Assembly: GCF_001902145.1 (NCBI RefSeq)
Contig: NZ_MRST01000008.1
Location: 1 to 33,426, forward strand
Length of the DNA stretch: 33,426 nucleotides
Direction of reading: 5' to 3'
From: Pseudomonas fluorescens
Lineage (GTDB): Bacteria; Pseudomonadota; Gammaproteobacteria; Pseudomonadales; Pseudomonadaceae
Shown here: positions 6,004 to 18,951 of the stretch, piece by piece
Layout: each line of letters begins with the position of its first letter
Position numbering within the stretch: position 1 is the first letter of the stretch
Position numbers and translations under genes: made by a program
The notes under the pieces: generated by a model
Told to the model about the DNA's origin: nothing
Seen by the model: only the letters and a program-made list of their open reading frames with translations
Database searches by the model: none

Positions 6004-8622
6004 TTAAATACCTGCCTCGACAAATGGCACGGTCAAGGCCAGCGCCGTGTCCAGGGCTGCGGCATCGACACCACCGCCTTGCGCCATGTCCGGACGACCA
6101 CCGCCCTTGCCGCCCACTGTCGCAGCGGCTTGCTTCATCAAATCACCGGCTTTGAGTTGGCCAGTCAGGTCCTTGGTTACACCGGCAACCAGAACGACCT
6201 TATCCTCATGGACACTGCCGAGCAGGATCACTGCGCGGCCGAGCTTGTTCTTCAACTGATCGACCAAGGCCAACAGCGCCTTGCCATCCTGGCCGTCCAG
6301 GCGCGCCGCCAGGACTTTTACGTCCTTGACGTCAACCGCCGCTGCCGACAAGTCATCACCCGCAGCGCTCGCAGCCTTGGCCTGCAACTGCTCCAGCTGT
6401 TTCTCCAGCGCTCGGTTGCGCTCCAGCACGGCGGACAGCTTGTCGATCAGGTTGTCGCGGCTGCCCTTGACCAGGCCGGCCGCTTCCTTGAGTTGTTCTT
6501 CGGCTGCATTGAGGTAAGCCAGGGCCGCAGCACCGGTTACCGCTTCAATACGACGCACACCCGAGGCCACACCACCTTCGCTGATGATCTTCAGCAGGCC
6601 GATATCGCCGGTGCGGTTGGCGTGGATGCCACCACAGAGTTCTACCGAGAAGCTGCCGCCCATGCTCAGTACGCGGACTTCGTCGCCGTACTTCTCGCCA
6701 AACAGCGCCATGGCGCCTTTGTTCCTGGCGGTCTCGATATCGGTTTCTTCGGTTTCAACCGGGGTGTTCTTGCGAATCTCGGCGTTGACGATGTCTTCCA
6801 GGGCCTTGATCTGCTCAGGCTTGATCGCTTCAAAGTGGCTGAAGTCAAAACGCAGGCGCTGGCTGTCCACCAACGAACCTTTTTGCTGCACGTGCTCGCC
6901 CAGTACCTGGCGCAGCGCGGCGTGCAGCAAGTGAGTGGCCGAGTGGTTCAACGCCGTGGCATGCCGTACGTCGGCATCGACCTGGGTGTCTACCGGTGCG
7001 CCCACGGTCAAGTTACCCAGCACCAGCACACCGTGATGCAGGAAAGCTCCGCCGGTCTTGGTGGTGTCGCGCACATCAAAACGACCGGATGTCGAGCTCA
7101 GGAAACCGCAATCGCCAATCTGGCCACCCGACTCGGCATAGAACGGCGTCTGGTCCAGTACCACAACCGCCTCTTCACCTTCGCTCAACACGTCGACCGA
7201 CTTACCGTCTTTATAGATGGCGACGATCTTGGCCGAGCCCGCAGTCGCCTTGTAGCCGGTGAACTCGGTCGGTACGTCAACCTTGACCAGGGTGTTGTAG
7301 TCCAGGCCAAAGGAACTGGCAGAACGCGCACGCACGCGCTGGGCTTCCATCTCCCGCTCAAAACCGGCTTCGTCGACGGTCAAATCGCGCTCGCGGGCGA
7401 TGTCGGCAGTCAGGTCCATCGGGAAACCATAGGTGTCGTACAACTTGAACACGACATCACCCGGCACCACGGTGCCTTTGAGCTCAGCCAGGTCCTGTTC
7501 CAGAATCTTCAGGCCGTGCTCCAGAGTCTTGGAGAACTGCTCCTCTTCAGCCTTGAGCACCCGCTCGATGTTGCTTTGCTGTTGCTTGAGTTCCGGGAAG
7601 GCATCGCCCATCTCGGCAACCAGCGCCGCCACGATCTTGTAGAAGAAGCTGCCGGTAGCGCCCAGCTTGTTACCGTGACGACACGCGCGACGAATGATGC
7701 GACGCAGCACGTAGCCACGGCCTTCGTTGGACGGCAGCACGCCGTCGGCGACCAGGAAACCGCAGGAACGGATGTGGTCCGACACTACCTTGAGCGAAGA
7801 CTGGCCTTCATTGGCGCAACCAATGGCCGCCGCCGAGGCGCTCAGCAGGTTGGTGAACAGGTCGATTTCGTAGTTGGAGTGAACGTGCTGCATCACCGCA
7901 CTGATCCGCTCCAGGCCCATGCCGGTGTCCACCGACGGTGCCGGCAGCGGATGCAACACGCCATCGGCGGTGCGGTTGAACTGCATGAACACGTTGTTCC
8001 AGATCTCGATGTAACGGTCGCCGTCTTCTTCCGGCGAGCCCGGCGGGCCACCCCAGATATCGTCGCCGTGATCGTAGAAAATCTCGGTGCACGGGCCGCA
8101 CGGGCCGGTATCGCCCATTGTCCAGAAGTTATCGGATGCGTAAGGCGCGCCTTTGTTGTCGCCGATACGGATCATGCGCTCGGCAGGTACACCGATTTCC
8201 TGGGTCCAGATGTCATACGCTTCGTCGTCCGTCGCGTACACGGTGACCCAGAGTTTTTCCTTGGGCAGCTTCAGCACGCCGGTGAGGAAGGTCCAGGCGA
8301 ACGTGATCGCGTCTTTCTTGAAATAGTCGCCGAAGCTGAAGTTACCCAGCATCTCGAAAAAAGTGTGGTGACGGGCGGTATAGCCAACGTTTTCCAGGTC
8401 GCTGTTCTTGCCGCCGGCGCGTACGCACTTCTGGCTGCTGGTGGCGCGGGTGTAGGCGCGCTTTTCCTGGCCCAGGAAGCAGTCCTTGAACTGGTTCATC
8501 CCCGCGTTAGTGAACAGCAGGGTGGGGTCATTGCCTGGGATCAAGGAGCTGGAGGCTACACGGGTGTGACCTTGCTCTTCGAAGAAGCGAAGGAAGGCTT
8601 CACGGATTTCTGCGCTTTTCAT
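6004..8622 (-). CDS. alaS: Alanyl-tRNA synthetase
   Basis: The product is 872 residues, normal for AlaRS. The class II catalytic core lies at the N terminus ([38 protein letters not shown]), followed by the tRNA-recognition helices. The editing domain carries the metal/deacylation residues HSATHLLH and [13 protein letters not shown]. The C-Ala domain ends with a Gly-rich [14 protein letters not shown] segment. The enzyme charges tRNA-Ala and hydrolyses mischarged Ser and Gly. The ATG at 8622 matches the family start and has GGAAG ahead of it; the longer frame to 8688 runs into the upstream hairpin. Downstream come lysC and rsmA. Confidence 0.97.
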   Translation of the reverse strand: MKSAEIREAFLRFFEEQGHTRVASSSLIPGNDPTLLFTNAGMNQFKDCFLGQEKRAYTRATSSQKCVRAGGKNSDLENVGYTARHHTFFEMLGNFSFGDYFKKDAITFAWTFLTGVLKLPKEKLWVTVYATDDEAYDIWTQEIGVPAERMIRIGDNKGAPYASDNFWTMGDTGPCGPCTEIFYDHGDDIWGGPPGSPEEDGDRYIEIWNNVFMQFNRTADGVLHPLPAPSVDTGMGLERISAVMQHVHSNYEIDLFTNLLSASAAAIGCANEGQSSLKVVSDHIRSCGFLVADGVLPSNEGRGYVLRRIIRRACRHGNKLGATGSFFYKIVAALVAEMGDAFPELKQQQSNIERVLKAEEEQFSKTLEHGLKILEQDLAELKGTVVPGDVVFKLYDTYGFPMDLTADIARERDLTVDEAGFEREMEAQRVRARSASSFGLDYNTLVKVDVPTEFTGYKATAGSAKIVAIYKDGKSVDVLSEGEEAVVVLDQTPFYAESGGQIGDCGFLSSTSGRFDVRDTTKTGGAFLHHGVLVLGNLTVGAPVDTQVDADVRHATALNHSATHLLHAALRQVLGEHVQQKGSLVDSQRLRFDFSHFEAIKPEQIKALEDIVNAEIRKNTPVETEETDIETARNKGAMALFGEKYGDEVRVLSMGGSFSVELCGGIHANRTGDIGLLKIISEGGVASGVRRIEAVTGAAALAYLNAAEEQLKEAAGLVKGSRDNLIDKLSAVLERNRALEKQLEQLQAKAASAAGDDLSAAAVDVKDVKVLAARLDGQDGKALLALVDQLKNKLGRAVILLGSVHEDKVVLVAGVTKDLTGQLKAGDLMKQAAATVGGKGGGRPDMAQGGGVDAAALDTALALTVPFVEAGI

Positions 8623-8683
8623 TAGGTTCTTCCACGGAGGCTGCGGCCAAAGGCCAGTGCGCAACATCATCAGACGGAGCGAC

Positions 8684-8715
8684 GGCAAAGGGCCGCATTA
8701 TATCGGCCCTTTGCC
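8684..8715. other. 12-bp perfect inverted repeat with TATAAT in its loop
   Basis: The arms 8684-8695 and 8704-8715 are perfectly complementary (GGCAAAGGGCCG and its complement), with an 8-nt loop. There is no T run on either side, so a rho-independent terminator is not convincing. On the minus strand the loop contains TATAAT (8697-8702), 75 bp upstream of alaS, which could be the alaS -10 box. A clear -35 is not seen. Confidence 0.6.
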
Positions 8716-8768
8716 GGTGGTACAGCGTGTTTATGTGATAGAAACAGTCAATTAGACGGTCTGCACTG

Positions 8769-9773
8769 TCATTTCTGCGAAAACGCGACGAATGTCTGCA
8801 GCACTTGCTCGATCTGCGCCCGGCTGACGTCCAGATGAGTGACCATGCGCAGGCGCGGCGCGGCGCTCAACTTGACCCCACGCTCGGCCGCAAAGGCCTT
8901 CAGCGCCTGCGCCTGATCACCTACCTGCACATACACCATATTGGTCTGCACCGGCTCGACGCTGTAGCCGGCCTTGCGTAACTCATCGCCCAGCCATTGG
9001 GCGTTGGCATGGTCGTCAGCCAGGCGCTGCACCTGATGATCCAGGGCATACAACCCCGCCGCCGCCAGGGAGCCGGCCTGGCGCATGCCGCCGCCGACCA
9101 TCTTGCGCAAGCGCCGAGCCTTGGCGATCAGCGCCGCCGAGCCGCACAGCACCGAACCCACCGGCGCGCCAAGGCCCTTGGACAGGCACACCGACACCGA
9201 ATCGAAATGCTGGGCAATTTCCCGCGCCTCCACTCCCAGCTTGACCGCCGCGTTGTAGAGGCGAGCGCCATCCAGGTGCAAGGCCAAGCCATGCTCGCGG
9301 GTGAATGCCCGGGCTTTGGCCAGGTAAGCCAGCGGCAGCACTTTGCCTTGCATGGTGTTTTCCAACGCCAGCAGGCGCGTGCGGGCGAAGTGGAAGTCGT
9401 CGGGCTTGATGGCTTCAAGCACCTGGTTCAGATCAAGGGAGCCATCGGCCTGAACCTCCAGAGGCTGCGGCTGGATCGACCCCAGCACAGCCGCACCGCC
9501 GCCTTCGTATTTGTAGGTATGGGCCTGCTGGCCGACGATGTATTCCTCGCCGCGCTCACAGTGAGCCATCAACGCCAGCAGGTTGCTCATGGTGCCGGTG
9601 GGTACGAACAGCGCCGCGGCAAAGCCCAGGCGCTTGGCAAGCTCGGCCTCCAGGCGGTTGACGCTGGGGTCTTCGCCGTAAACATCATCGCCGCTGACGG
9701 CGCTGGCCATCGCGTCGAGCATGCCGGGGGTGGGTTGGGTCACGGTGTCGCTGCGCAGGTCGATCACGGTCAT
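8769..9773 (-). CDS. ltaE: Low-specificity L-threonine aldolase
   Basis: The product is 334 residues, a PLP enzyme of fold type I that cleaves threonine or allo-threonine to glycine and acetaldehyde. It starts [17 protein letters not shown], the family signature. It contains [15 protein letters not shown], the substrate/PLP segment [11 protein letters not shown] with the conserved Asp and Arg, and the Schiff-base lysine in [10 protein letters not shown]. The ATG at 9773 has GAGG 8 bases upstream and matches the family start; the frame extends to 9881 without support. It is transcribed away from the FMN riboswitch. No clear promoter was identified in the intervening stretch. Confidence 0.92.
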   Translation of the reverse strand: MTVIDLRSDTVTQPTPGMLDAMASAVSGDDVYGEDPSVNRLEAELAKRLGFAAALFVPTGTMSNLLALMAHCERGEEYIVGQQAHTYKYEGGGAAVLGSIQPQPLEVQADGSLDLNQVLEAIKPDDFHFARTRLLALENTMQGKVLPLAYLAKARAFTREHGLALHLDGARLYNAAVKLGVEAREIAQHFDSVSVCLSKGLGAPVGSVLCGSAALIAKARRLRKMVGGGMRQAGSLAAAGLYALDHQVQRLADDHANAQWLGDELRKAGYSVEPVQTNMVYVQVGDQAQALKAFAAERGVKLSAAPRLRMVTHLDVSRAQIEQVLQTFVAFSQK

Positions 9774-9967
9774 GAAAGGGGCCTCTAACGGAGTGGATAA
9801 GTCCTTTTGTGTGTGATTACTGCGGGCAAAGCCACGGAATATCAAGCCCCTATTGCATTCATTCGAATACCAACCAATCAAACCGATATAAGTTATCGAG
9901 ACAGCAGCCGTGCAGTTTTTGAAAAACCATGTTAAAAACTCTCCGCCGCCAAGGTTCTGGTGGCAAC

Positions 9968-10129
9968 GTTCTCAGGGCGGGGTGTAATTCCCCACCGGCG
10001 GTAATTGCACGCAATGTGCATAGCCCGCGAGCGCTTGGCGCCTCGAACTGCTTATGCAGGACGGCGACAAGGTCAGCAGACCCGGTGTGATCCCGGGGCC
10101 GACGGTCATAGTCCGGATGAAGAGAGAAC
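9968..10129 (+). promoter_or_regulatory. FMN riboswitch (RFN element)
   Basis: The closing arms GTTCTC (9968-9973) and GAGAAC (10124-10129) frame the conserved RFN core: AGGGCGGGGTGTAATTCCC, ACCGGCGGTAAT, the GCCCGCGAGCG segment, GGTCAGCAGACCCGGTG and the final GCCGACGGTCATAGTCCGGATG. This aptamer binds FMN and switches off riboflavin genes. It lies 100 nt upstream of ribH2, which is its likely target. No intrinsic terminator is seen after it. Confidence 0.97.
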
Positions 10130-10200
10130 GGGATTGGCACCTAAGGGCCGCGCGCCTGTTTGCGCATGCGTACCCTTAAATCCCATTCGATTCATAACGC

Positions 10201-10223
10201 CCTGTTTTTTTCTTAAACAGGAG
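10201..10223 (+). promoter_or_regulatory. Hairpin that can sequester the ribH2 ribosome site
   Basis: CCTGTTT (10201-10207) pairs perfectly with AAACAGG (10215-10221), and the second arm overlaps the AGGAG ribosome site (10219-10223) 7 bases ahead of the ATG. This fits control of translation start by the upstream FMN aptamer. Confidence 0.6.
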
Positions 10224-10230
10224 TCAGAAC

Positions 10231-10740
10231 ATGCAACCCACCGCAATCGACAGCAAAAGCAAAAACCATCACGGCGAGCGCGTCGCGTTTATCCAGGCCT
10301 GCTGGCACAAGGATATTGTCGACCAATCGCGCAAAGGCTTCCTCGCCGAAATGATCGCCCAGGGTTATCAGGAATCGGACATTGACTTCTTCGAAGTCGG
10401 CGGCGCCTTTGAAATGCCCCTGCACGCCAAGTTGCTGGCCAAGACCGGCCGTTACGCCGGGATCGTCGCTGCCGCGCTGGTGGTGGACGGTGGCATCTAC
10501 CGTCACGAATTCGTCGCGCAATCAGTGGTCAGCGGCCTGATGCAGGTGCAGTTGGAAACTGAAGTGCCGGTGTTCTCGGTGTCCCTGACGCCGCACCACT
10601 TCCATGCCGGCAGCGAGCACACCACGTTCTTCTATGAGCACTTCGTGCACAAGGGTCAGGAAGCTGCGCGTACCTGCGCCGATACACTGCACAAGGTGCG
10701 GGCGATCCGTCGTAGCGAGCCGCGTGCGGTAGCGGTCTAA
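10231..10740 (+). CDS. ribH: 6,7-dimethyl-8-ribityllumazine synthase, type II
   Basis: The product is 169 residues and makes 6,7-dimethyl-8-ribityllumazine, the step before riboflavin synthase. It resembles the type II (RibH2) enzymes known from Brucella and rhizobia: RVAFIQACWHKDIVDQ, GGAFEMPLHAKLLAKTGRYAGI, VVDGGIYRHEFVAQSVV, GLMQVQLETEVPV, LTPHHFH with the catalytic-region His pair. It stands alone behind an FMN riboswitch rather than in a rib operon, so it is probably a second, flavin-regulated copy besides a housekeeping ribH elsewhere. The ATG at 10231 has AGGAG 7 bases upstream. It converges on aruE, with a REPIN in between. Confidence 0.93.
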   Translation: MQPTAIDSKSKNHHGERVAFIQACWHKDIVDQSRKGFLAEMIAQGYQESDIDFFEVGGAFEMPLHAKLLAKTGRYAGIVAAALVVDGGIYRHEFVAQSVVSGLMQVQLETEVPVFSVSLTPHHFHAGSEHTTFFYEHFVHKGQEAARTCADTLHKVRAIRRSEPRAVAV

Positions 10741-10764
10741 ATTCAAGCCTCACCGCAAACCAGT

Positions 10765-10850
10765 GTGGGAGCTGGCTTGCCTGCGATGCAGACACCTGGG
10801 GTGTATCAGTGATACCCAGGTGATGCTATCGCAGGCAAGTCAGCTCCCAC
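10765..10850. repeat. REPIN (inverted REP pair), GTGGGAGCTGGCTTGCC type
   Basis: GTGGGAGCTGGCTTGCCTGC and its near-complement enclose a spacer of about 40 bp that itself holds a palindrome. It lies between the convergent ribH and aruE stops. It is the same type as the single REP at 32778. Confidence 0.9.
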
Positions 10851-10874
10851 ATTTGATCGAGCCAGCCTTGCCTC

Positions 10875-11879
10875 TCAGGCCAGGCCGGCATTCGTGGTTG
10901 GCACGATCAATATCCCGGCTCGCAAGCCGTTCTTCACCTTAGGGTTGGGGAAGATGATACGGGCGCCCTCCTCCTCGATCACCCAGCGGGTCTTCGCCAC
11001 GTCTTCGGCCAGCAGGTAGCCCTTTTCCAACTCCGAAAAGTTTTCCACATCTGCGGGCAGGTGCATCAGGAAAGCGTCGCTGTGCTTGATCACTTCGCGC
11101 GACACGGCGAACAGCTTCAGACCGTCGAGGCTGTCAGTCTCAGGCTCAGTGCCTTCGATGATCTGCTTCAGGCGCAGCTCCAGACGTGAAACATTCACCC
11201 CCTGGTTCTGCCCGAATGGCCGAGCCTTGCCCAACTCCAGGGTGAAAGCCTCGGCGTTGAGTTGCTCATAGGTAAACGCGGTGAAGGTAATCGAGGTTTT
11301 GTTCTGCAGCAGCACCGCCTGCATGCCGGCAGCGTTCAAGCGCTCCAGCTCACGGCGCGAATGCTGTCGACCTTCCTTCCAAGGGTACAACGCGAACTGC
11401 TCGATTTTCGATCCGCGAATCGCGGTGTGCAGGTCGTAATGCAGGCGCGAGCGGTCAGGCAGGCTGAAGAAGCTGCGGGCCAATTGCTCAAGCTCGGCGG
11501 CGCGCATGGCTTCGGGGCCGATGTTTTGTTCATGACGGCCGTTAAACAGCCGGTTGACGTCCAGTTCGAGGTAACGCTCACCACGGCGCATGGCCTCGGT
11601 ATTACCGAACAGGAACAGAATACGGGCGCGGGGTTTGATCTCCCCGCGGGCGATGCCATGCAACAGACGGTCGAGCAGTTCGATCGGCGCGGTTTCGTTG
11701 CCATGGATGCCGGACGACAGCAGCAGGTCGCTGCCATTGTCCTCGGCCTGCGGTGGGCGCACTTCAAGCGCGCCTTCGCTGAGCCAGCGCATCTGCACGC
11801 CGTCGACAGTCAGTTGAATTTTTTGCGCCGGTTCACGACCGGCGAGGGTCAGTTCAAGCAGTTTGCCAAGGGCGAGCAT
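10875..11879 (-). CDS. astE: Succinylglutamate desuccinylase
   Basis: The product is 334 residues, called AruE in Pseudomonas, and it hydrolyses N2-succinylglutamate to glutamate and succinate, the last step of the AST pathway. It is a zinc-dependent AspA/AstE enzyme. Ligands His and Glu lie in [10 protein letters not shown], the second His in [11 protein letters not shown], and the catalytic Glu in [13 protein letters not shown]. It is the last gene of the aru operon and starts 11 bp after the small acidic gene upstream. The ATG at 11879 is the natural start ([14 protein letters not shown]). Confidence 0.95.
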   Translation of the reverse strand: MLALGKLLELTLAGREPAQKIQLTVDGVQMRWLSEGALEVRPPQAEDNGSDLLLSSGIHGNETAPIELLDRLLHGIARGEIKPRARILFLFGNTEAMRRGERYLELDVNRLFNGRHEQNIGPEAMRAAELEQLARSFFSLPDRSRLHYDLHTAIRGSKIEQFALYPWKEGRQHSRRELERLNAAGMQAVLLQNKTSITFTAFTYEQLNAEAFTLELGKARPFGQNQGVNVSRLELRLKQIIEGTEPETDSLDGLKLFAVSREVIKHSDAFLMHLPADVENFSELEKGYLLAEDVAKTRWVIEEEGARIIFPNPKVKNGLRAGILIVPTTNAGLA

Positions 11880-11890
11880 AAGCAGCTTCC

Positions 11891-12181
11891 TTAGTGGTTG
11901 CAGCCTGGGCCGTGGACGTGATCGTCGTCATCACCTTCAACGTCGTCGGCCGGTTCCATTTCCAGTTGCAGGCTCATCAGGTTGGTGGCCAATGGGCGCA
12001 TCAGCAGGTTGGCGTACTCGGCGTCGCCCTCTTCTACGTCCACGCCAATCAGCAGTTGGCCGCGGCCATCGTGCTGGATCCAGATCTCCTTGCCCTGCCA
12101 GACCACGGCGACGCGGGTACAGGAGGTTTCCAGCTGGGTGCCGTCGGTGTCTTCAAGGATAAGTTTCAGGGTGTCGGTCAT
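11891..12181 (-). CDS. Small acidic protein of the aru operon, function unknown
   Basis: The product is 96 residues, read between aruB and aruE (gaps of 26 and 11 bp), so it is cotranscribed with the arginine genes. It starts [27 protein letters not shown] and ends in an acidic and His/Cys tail ([18 protein letters not shown]) that could bind a metal ion. From memory a homologue occupies the same place in other Pseudomonas aru operons, and such proteins are sometimes called topoisomerase II in databases, which nothing in this sequence supports. No catalytic motif is visible. Confidence 0.8.
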   Translation of the reverse strand: MTDTLKLILEDTDGTQLETSCTRVAVVWQGKEIWIQHDGRGQLLIGVDVEEGDAEYANLLMRPLATNLMSLQLEMEPADDVEGDDDDHVHGPGCNH

Positions 12182-12207
12182 AAATAAAATATCTCAGCCG
12201 TGTGGCA

Positions 12208-13554
12208 TTAATTGATCTGGAAAGGATAAACCGAGCCCAGTTTAAGGATTTGCGTCAGTTCATCCAGTGCCGTCCGGCACTCGAGCAGCAATTGTGGGTC
12301 AGCCAGGTCGGTTTCGCGCAGGCTGTCGCGGTAGTGCTTGCCCACCCATTGGGTGAGGGTTTCGTACAACGGCGCGGTCATGATAACCCCTGGGTTCACC
12401 GCCGCCAGCTCGGTTTCGTTCAACGCCACGCGCAGGCGCAGGCACGCCGGCCCGCCGCCATTCTGCATGCTTTGCTTGAGGTCGAAGACCTTGACTTCGC
12501 GGATCAGCCCGCCGGAAACGGTCAAGCCTTGCAGGTAGTGCCACACACGCTCATTGGCGCGGCACTCTTCCGGTACGATCAGCAGCATCGAACCGTCAGG
12601 ACGGCTCAGCAACTGGCTGTTGAACAGGTAGGAACGCACCGCGTCCTCGACACTGACCAGCGCACGGGGCACACACACCGACTGGAAGTTGCCGCCCAGT
12701 TTGCCCAACTTGCCGTGCAGTTCGGCGAGCATCTGTTCGGTGTTGAGAAACGCATCCTCGTGATAGAACAGCACTTCGCCGTTGCCCACCGCGATCACAT
12801 CGTTGTGGAACACACCGGCATCGATCACCGCCGGGTTCTGCTGGGCGTAGACCACGCCGCCATCCTTCAAGCCATGCAGGCGCGCAACGGCCTGGGAGGC
12901 TTCGAGGGTCTGGCGCGCCGGGTACTTCTGCGGGGCCGGGTAACGGGGGTCGAAGGCACTGCGGCCGAACACGAAAAACTCGACGCCCGCCTCACCGTAC
13001 TCACGGCAGAAACGCGTGTGGTTGGCCGCGCCTTCATCGCCAAACTGCGCCACGGCAGGCAAGGCGGCGTGGTGAGCGAAATGCTTGCCATCGGCGAACA
13101 TCGCCCCCAGCACGCGGCTGGTGGTGGGGTGCTCGATGCTGCGGTGGTATTTGCAATTGAGGTTGGCGGCAGTGAAATGCACACGGCCGTCTGCGGTGTC
13201 GGCGCTTGGGCTGACGGTGGCGGCGTTGGCTACCCACATGCTGGATGCCGAGCAACTGGCTACCAGCAACGGCATGGCCTGCCTGGCAGCCTGCTCGATC
13301 ACCTGGGCGTCGGTGCCGCTGAAACCCAAGCTGCGCAAGGCGGCCACATCCGGGCGTTCCTGGGGCGCCAACACACCTTGCACAAACCCCATGTCCATCA
13401 GGGCTTTCATTTTCTGCAGGCCCTGCAACGCCGCTTCCTTCGGGTTGGAAGACTGCTGGCTGTTGCTTTGGGACGCGACGTTGCCGAAGGACAAACCGCC
13501 GTAGTTATGGGTCGGCCCCACTAGACCGTCAAAATTGACTTCACAGGATTTCAT
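12208..13554 (-). CDS. astB: N-succinylarginine dihydrolase
   Basis: The product is 448 residues, exactly the usual length, called AruB in Pseudomonas. It converts N2-succinylarginine to succinylornithine, CO2 and two NH3. It is an amidinotransferase-fold enzyme: the N terminus has [16 protein letters not shown], the middle [22 protein letters not shown], and the catalytic Cys near the end in [11 protein letters not shown]. The ATG at 13554 has GGAG 8 bases upstream; the longer frame to 13611 enters the intergenic DNA. It is separated from aruD by a 156-bp gap containing a REPIN. Confidence 0.96.
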   Translation of the reverse strand: MKSCEVNFDGLVGPTHNYGGLSFGNVASQSNSQQSSNPKEAALQGLQKMKALMDMGFVQGVLAPQERPDVAALRSLGFSGTDAQVIEQAARQAMPLLVASCSASSMWVANAATVSPSADTADGRVHFTAANLNCKYHRSIEHPTTSRVLGAMFADGKHFAHHAALPAVAQFGDEGAANHTRFCREYGEAGVEFFVFGRSAFDPRYPAPQKYPARQTLEASQAVARLHGLKDGGVVYAQQNPAVIDAGVFHNDVIAVGNGEVLFYHEDAFLNTEQMLAELHGKLGKLGGNFQSVCVPRALVSVEDAVRSYLFNSQLLSRPDGSMLLIVPEECRANERVWHYLQGLTVSGGLIREVKVFDLKQSMQNGGGPACLRLRVALNETELAAVNPGVIMTAPLYETLTQWVGKHYRDSLRETDLADPQLLLECRTALDELTQILKLGSVYPFQIN

Positions 13555-13620
13555 CGGCGAGGCTCCACGAACATCTGTTTTTATAGGCATCAAATCACTT
13601 GAATACACCACAGATCCATT

Positions 13621-13709
13621 GTGGGAGCGGGCTTGCTCGCGAAAGCGGTCGTTCAGTCACTTCAAATGTTGAATGAAACACCGCATTCGCGAGCAAGCCC
13701 GCTCCCACA
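13621..13709. repeat. REPIN, GTGGGAGCGGGCTTGCTCGC type, inside the aru operon
   Basis: Two inverted copies (13621-13643 and 13687-13709) enclose 43 bp. The right copy ends one base before the aruD stop triplet, so the aruD mRNA would run straight into this hairpin before aruB. Confidence 0.93.
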
Positions 13710-13710
13710 T

Positions 13711-16202
<2,492 letters not shown>

Positions 16203-16253
16203 GCTATCTCCTCGAACGGGCCGCTGTTGTCAGCCACCCGCGAAACTCTCTTT

Positions 16254-17273
16254 TTAAACCGCAACCAAGCGCACACTGGCGCCTTCGCCAACACCCAGCG
16301 CTTCGGCTGCCGCCAGGTCCAGGGTCACCGGTTTGCCGGGCGCGTAGTCCAGCTCCAGCATCACCGCACGGTAATCCTGCAACTGCGCGTTGCTCACCAG
16401 GTACTGGCGGCCAACGCCCTTGACCATCTCGCCGATCTTCACCGGCACCACGCGGCTCTGGGCGATCGAGCGAATGCCCGAGACCCGGGCGTGCAGCGTC
16501 GGGCCACCGTCGAAGATGTCGATGTAATGGTCAGTCTCGAAGCCTTCACGCATGAGGATGTCGAAGGTGATTTGCGCACGTGGGTGCACCTGGCCCATGG
16601 CTTCTTGCGCTTCGTCCGGCAACAGCGGCACATAGATTGGGTAATGCGGCATCAGCTCGGCGAGGAAGGTGCGGCTTTTCAGCCCGCACAGGCGCTCGGC
16701 GGCGGCATAGTTGAGGTCGAAGAAGTTGCGGCCAATGGCATCCCAGAACGGCGAGTCACCGTTCTCGTCGCTGTAGCCGACGATCTCGGTCACCACCGAG
16801 TCGGCAAAGCGCTCGGGATGGCTGGCGACAAACAGCAGGCGGCCACGGGAATTGAGCTCCGACCACGGCGAACCGACCAGTTCCGGCACCACGTAGAAAC
16901 TGGTGAGCAGGCTGTTGCCGGTCAGGTCGTGGCACTGGGAAAGCACGTGGATCTTGTTGTGGATCTTCAGCTCGCGGGAGGCGTGCACGAAGGTTTCGTT
17001 ACGAAAGCTATAGAACGGCTCGGAGTAACCGGCCGAGGCCACGATGGCCGAGCAGCCGGCGAGCTTGCCGGTCTCGGTGTCTTCCAGCACGAAGAAATAG
17101 CTCTCTTCACCGTTGAAACTCACCTCGGCCGCGAAGGACGCTTCGCTGGCCGCGATCTTGTCGCTCAGGCGTTCCACATCATCCGGCAAGGAGGTGACAC
17201 CAATCGGGCTGTCCGCAGCCAGACGCTGTACCTCGCCCAGATCAGCCATTTGCGCGGGGCGCATCACCAGCAT
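16254..17273 (-). CDS. aruF: Arginine N-succinyltransferase, alpha subunit (AruF)
   Basis: The product is 339 residues and is paralogous to AruG, sharing MLVMRPAQMADLGEV, SFRNETFVHASREL, GDSPFWDAIGRNFFDL and YIDIFDGGPTLHA with the equivalent blocks of its partner. The two form the heteromeric succinyltransferase of pseudomonads. The start at 17273 is chosen because a strong AAGGAG lies 7 bases upstream and it matches the AruG start; the frame to 17363 runs through REP DNA. It is 51 bp from aruG, while a REPIN separates it from aruC. Confidence 0.95.
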   Translation of the reverse strand: MLVMRPAQMADLGEVQRLAADSPIGVTSLPDDVERLSDKIAASEASFAAEVSFNGEESYFFVLEDTETGKLAGCSAIVASAGYSEPFYSFRNETFVHASRELKIHNKIHVLSQCHDLTGNSLLTSFYVVPELVGSPWSELNSRGRLLFVASHPERFADSVVTEIVGYSDENGDSPFWDAIGRNFFDLNYAAAERLCGLKSRTFLAELMPHYPIYVPLLPDEAQEAMGQVHPRAQITFDILMREGFETDHYIDIFDGGPTLHARVSGIRSIAQSRVVPVKIGEMVKGVGRQYLVSNAQLQDYRAVMLELDYAPGKPVTLDLAAAEALGVGEGASVRLVAV

Positions 17274-17321
17274 GGTGTCACTCCTTAACTCAGAATAAAA
17301 AAACAGGGAGGGGCTCAACCT

Positions 17322-17423
17322 CTGTAGGAGCGAGCTTGCTCGCGAAGACCCCAAGAACACCACGGGGCATCAACTGCCCCGCGTCATCGTTAACGATTTT
17401 CGCGAGCAAGCTCGCTCCTACAG
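17322..17423. repeat. REPIN, GTAGGAGCGAGCTTGCTCGCG type, inside the aru operon
   Basis: Inverted copies of CTGTAGGAGCGAGCTTGCTC bound a spacer that carries its own hairpin (GGGGCA/TGCCCC). It lies between aruC and aruF. The element at 25087-25188 is the same type and shares part of the spacer. Confidence 0.93.
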
Positions 17424-17431
17424 AGAGCAAA

Positions 17432-18767
<1,336 letters not shown>

Positions 18768-18776
18768 CGATTTTCC

Positions 18777-18797
18777 TGGGTTTATGCCAATGCGACA
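18777..18797 (-). promoter_or_regulatory. ArgR half-site, distal, aru operon
   Basis: A second TGTCGC-N8-AA-N5 on the minus strand matches all defined positions and lies 51 bp upstream of the first. Next to it is a 13-nt palindrome ATTGCG-T-CGCAAT (18799-18811). The rest of the gap to the GTG start at 18952 shows no clear promoter for the plus-strand gene. Confidence 0.5.
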
Positions 18798-18951
18798 AAT
18801 TGCGTCGCAATGGCGCAGTTTAAACGGTGTGCCGCTGGAGAGGCAGGGGCACGGACCACTGATTTTGTCGTGGGCAATAACTATCTGCGCCTTTGTGCAC
18901 GTTCAGGCTTGCTCTGATGACGTTGACTCGACTCATTGAAGGATCAGCCAC

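Noticed and set aside
6079..8625. 848-codon open frame on the plus strand opposite alaS
   Set aside because: It is an exact shadow of alaS created by high-GC codon bias. It shows no domain, no ribosome site and no independent promoter.
12202..13524. 440-codon plus-strand frame opposite aruB
   Set aside because: It is antisense to a clear AruB with all catalytic motifs. No independent signals support it.
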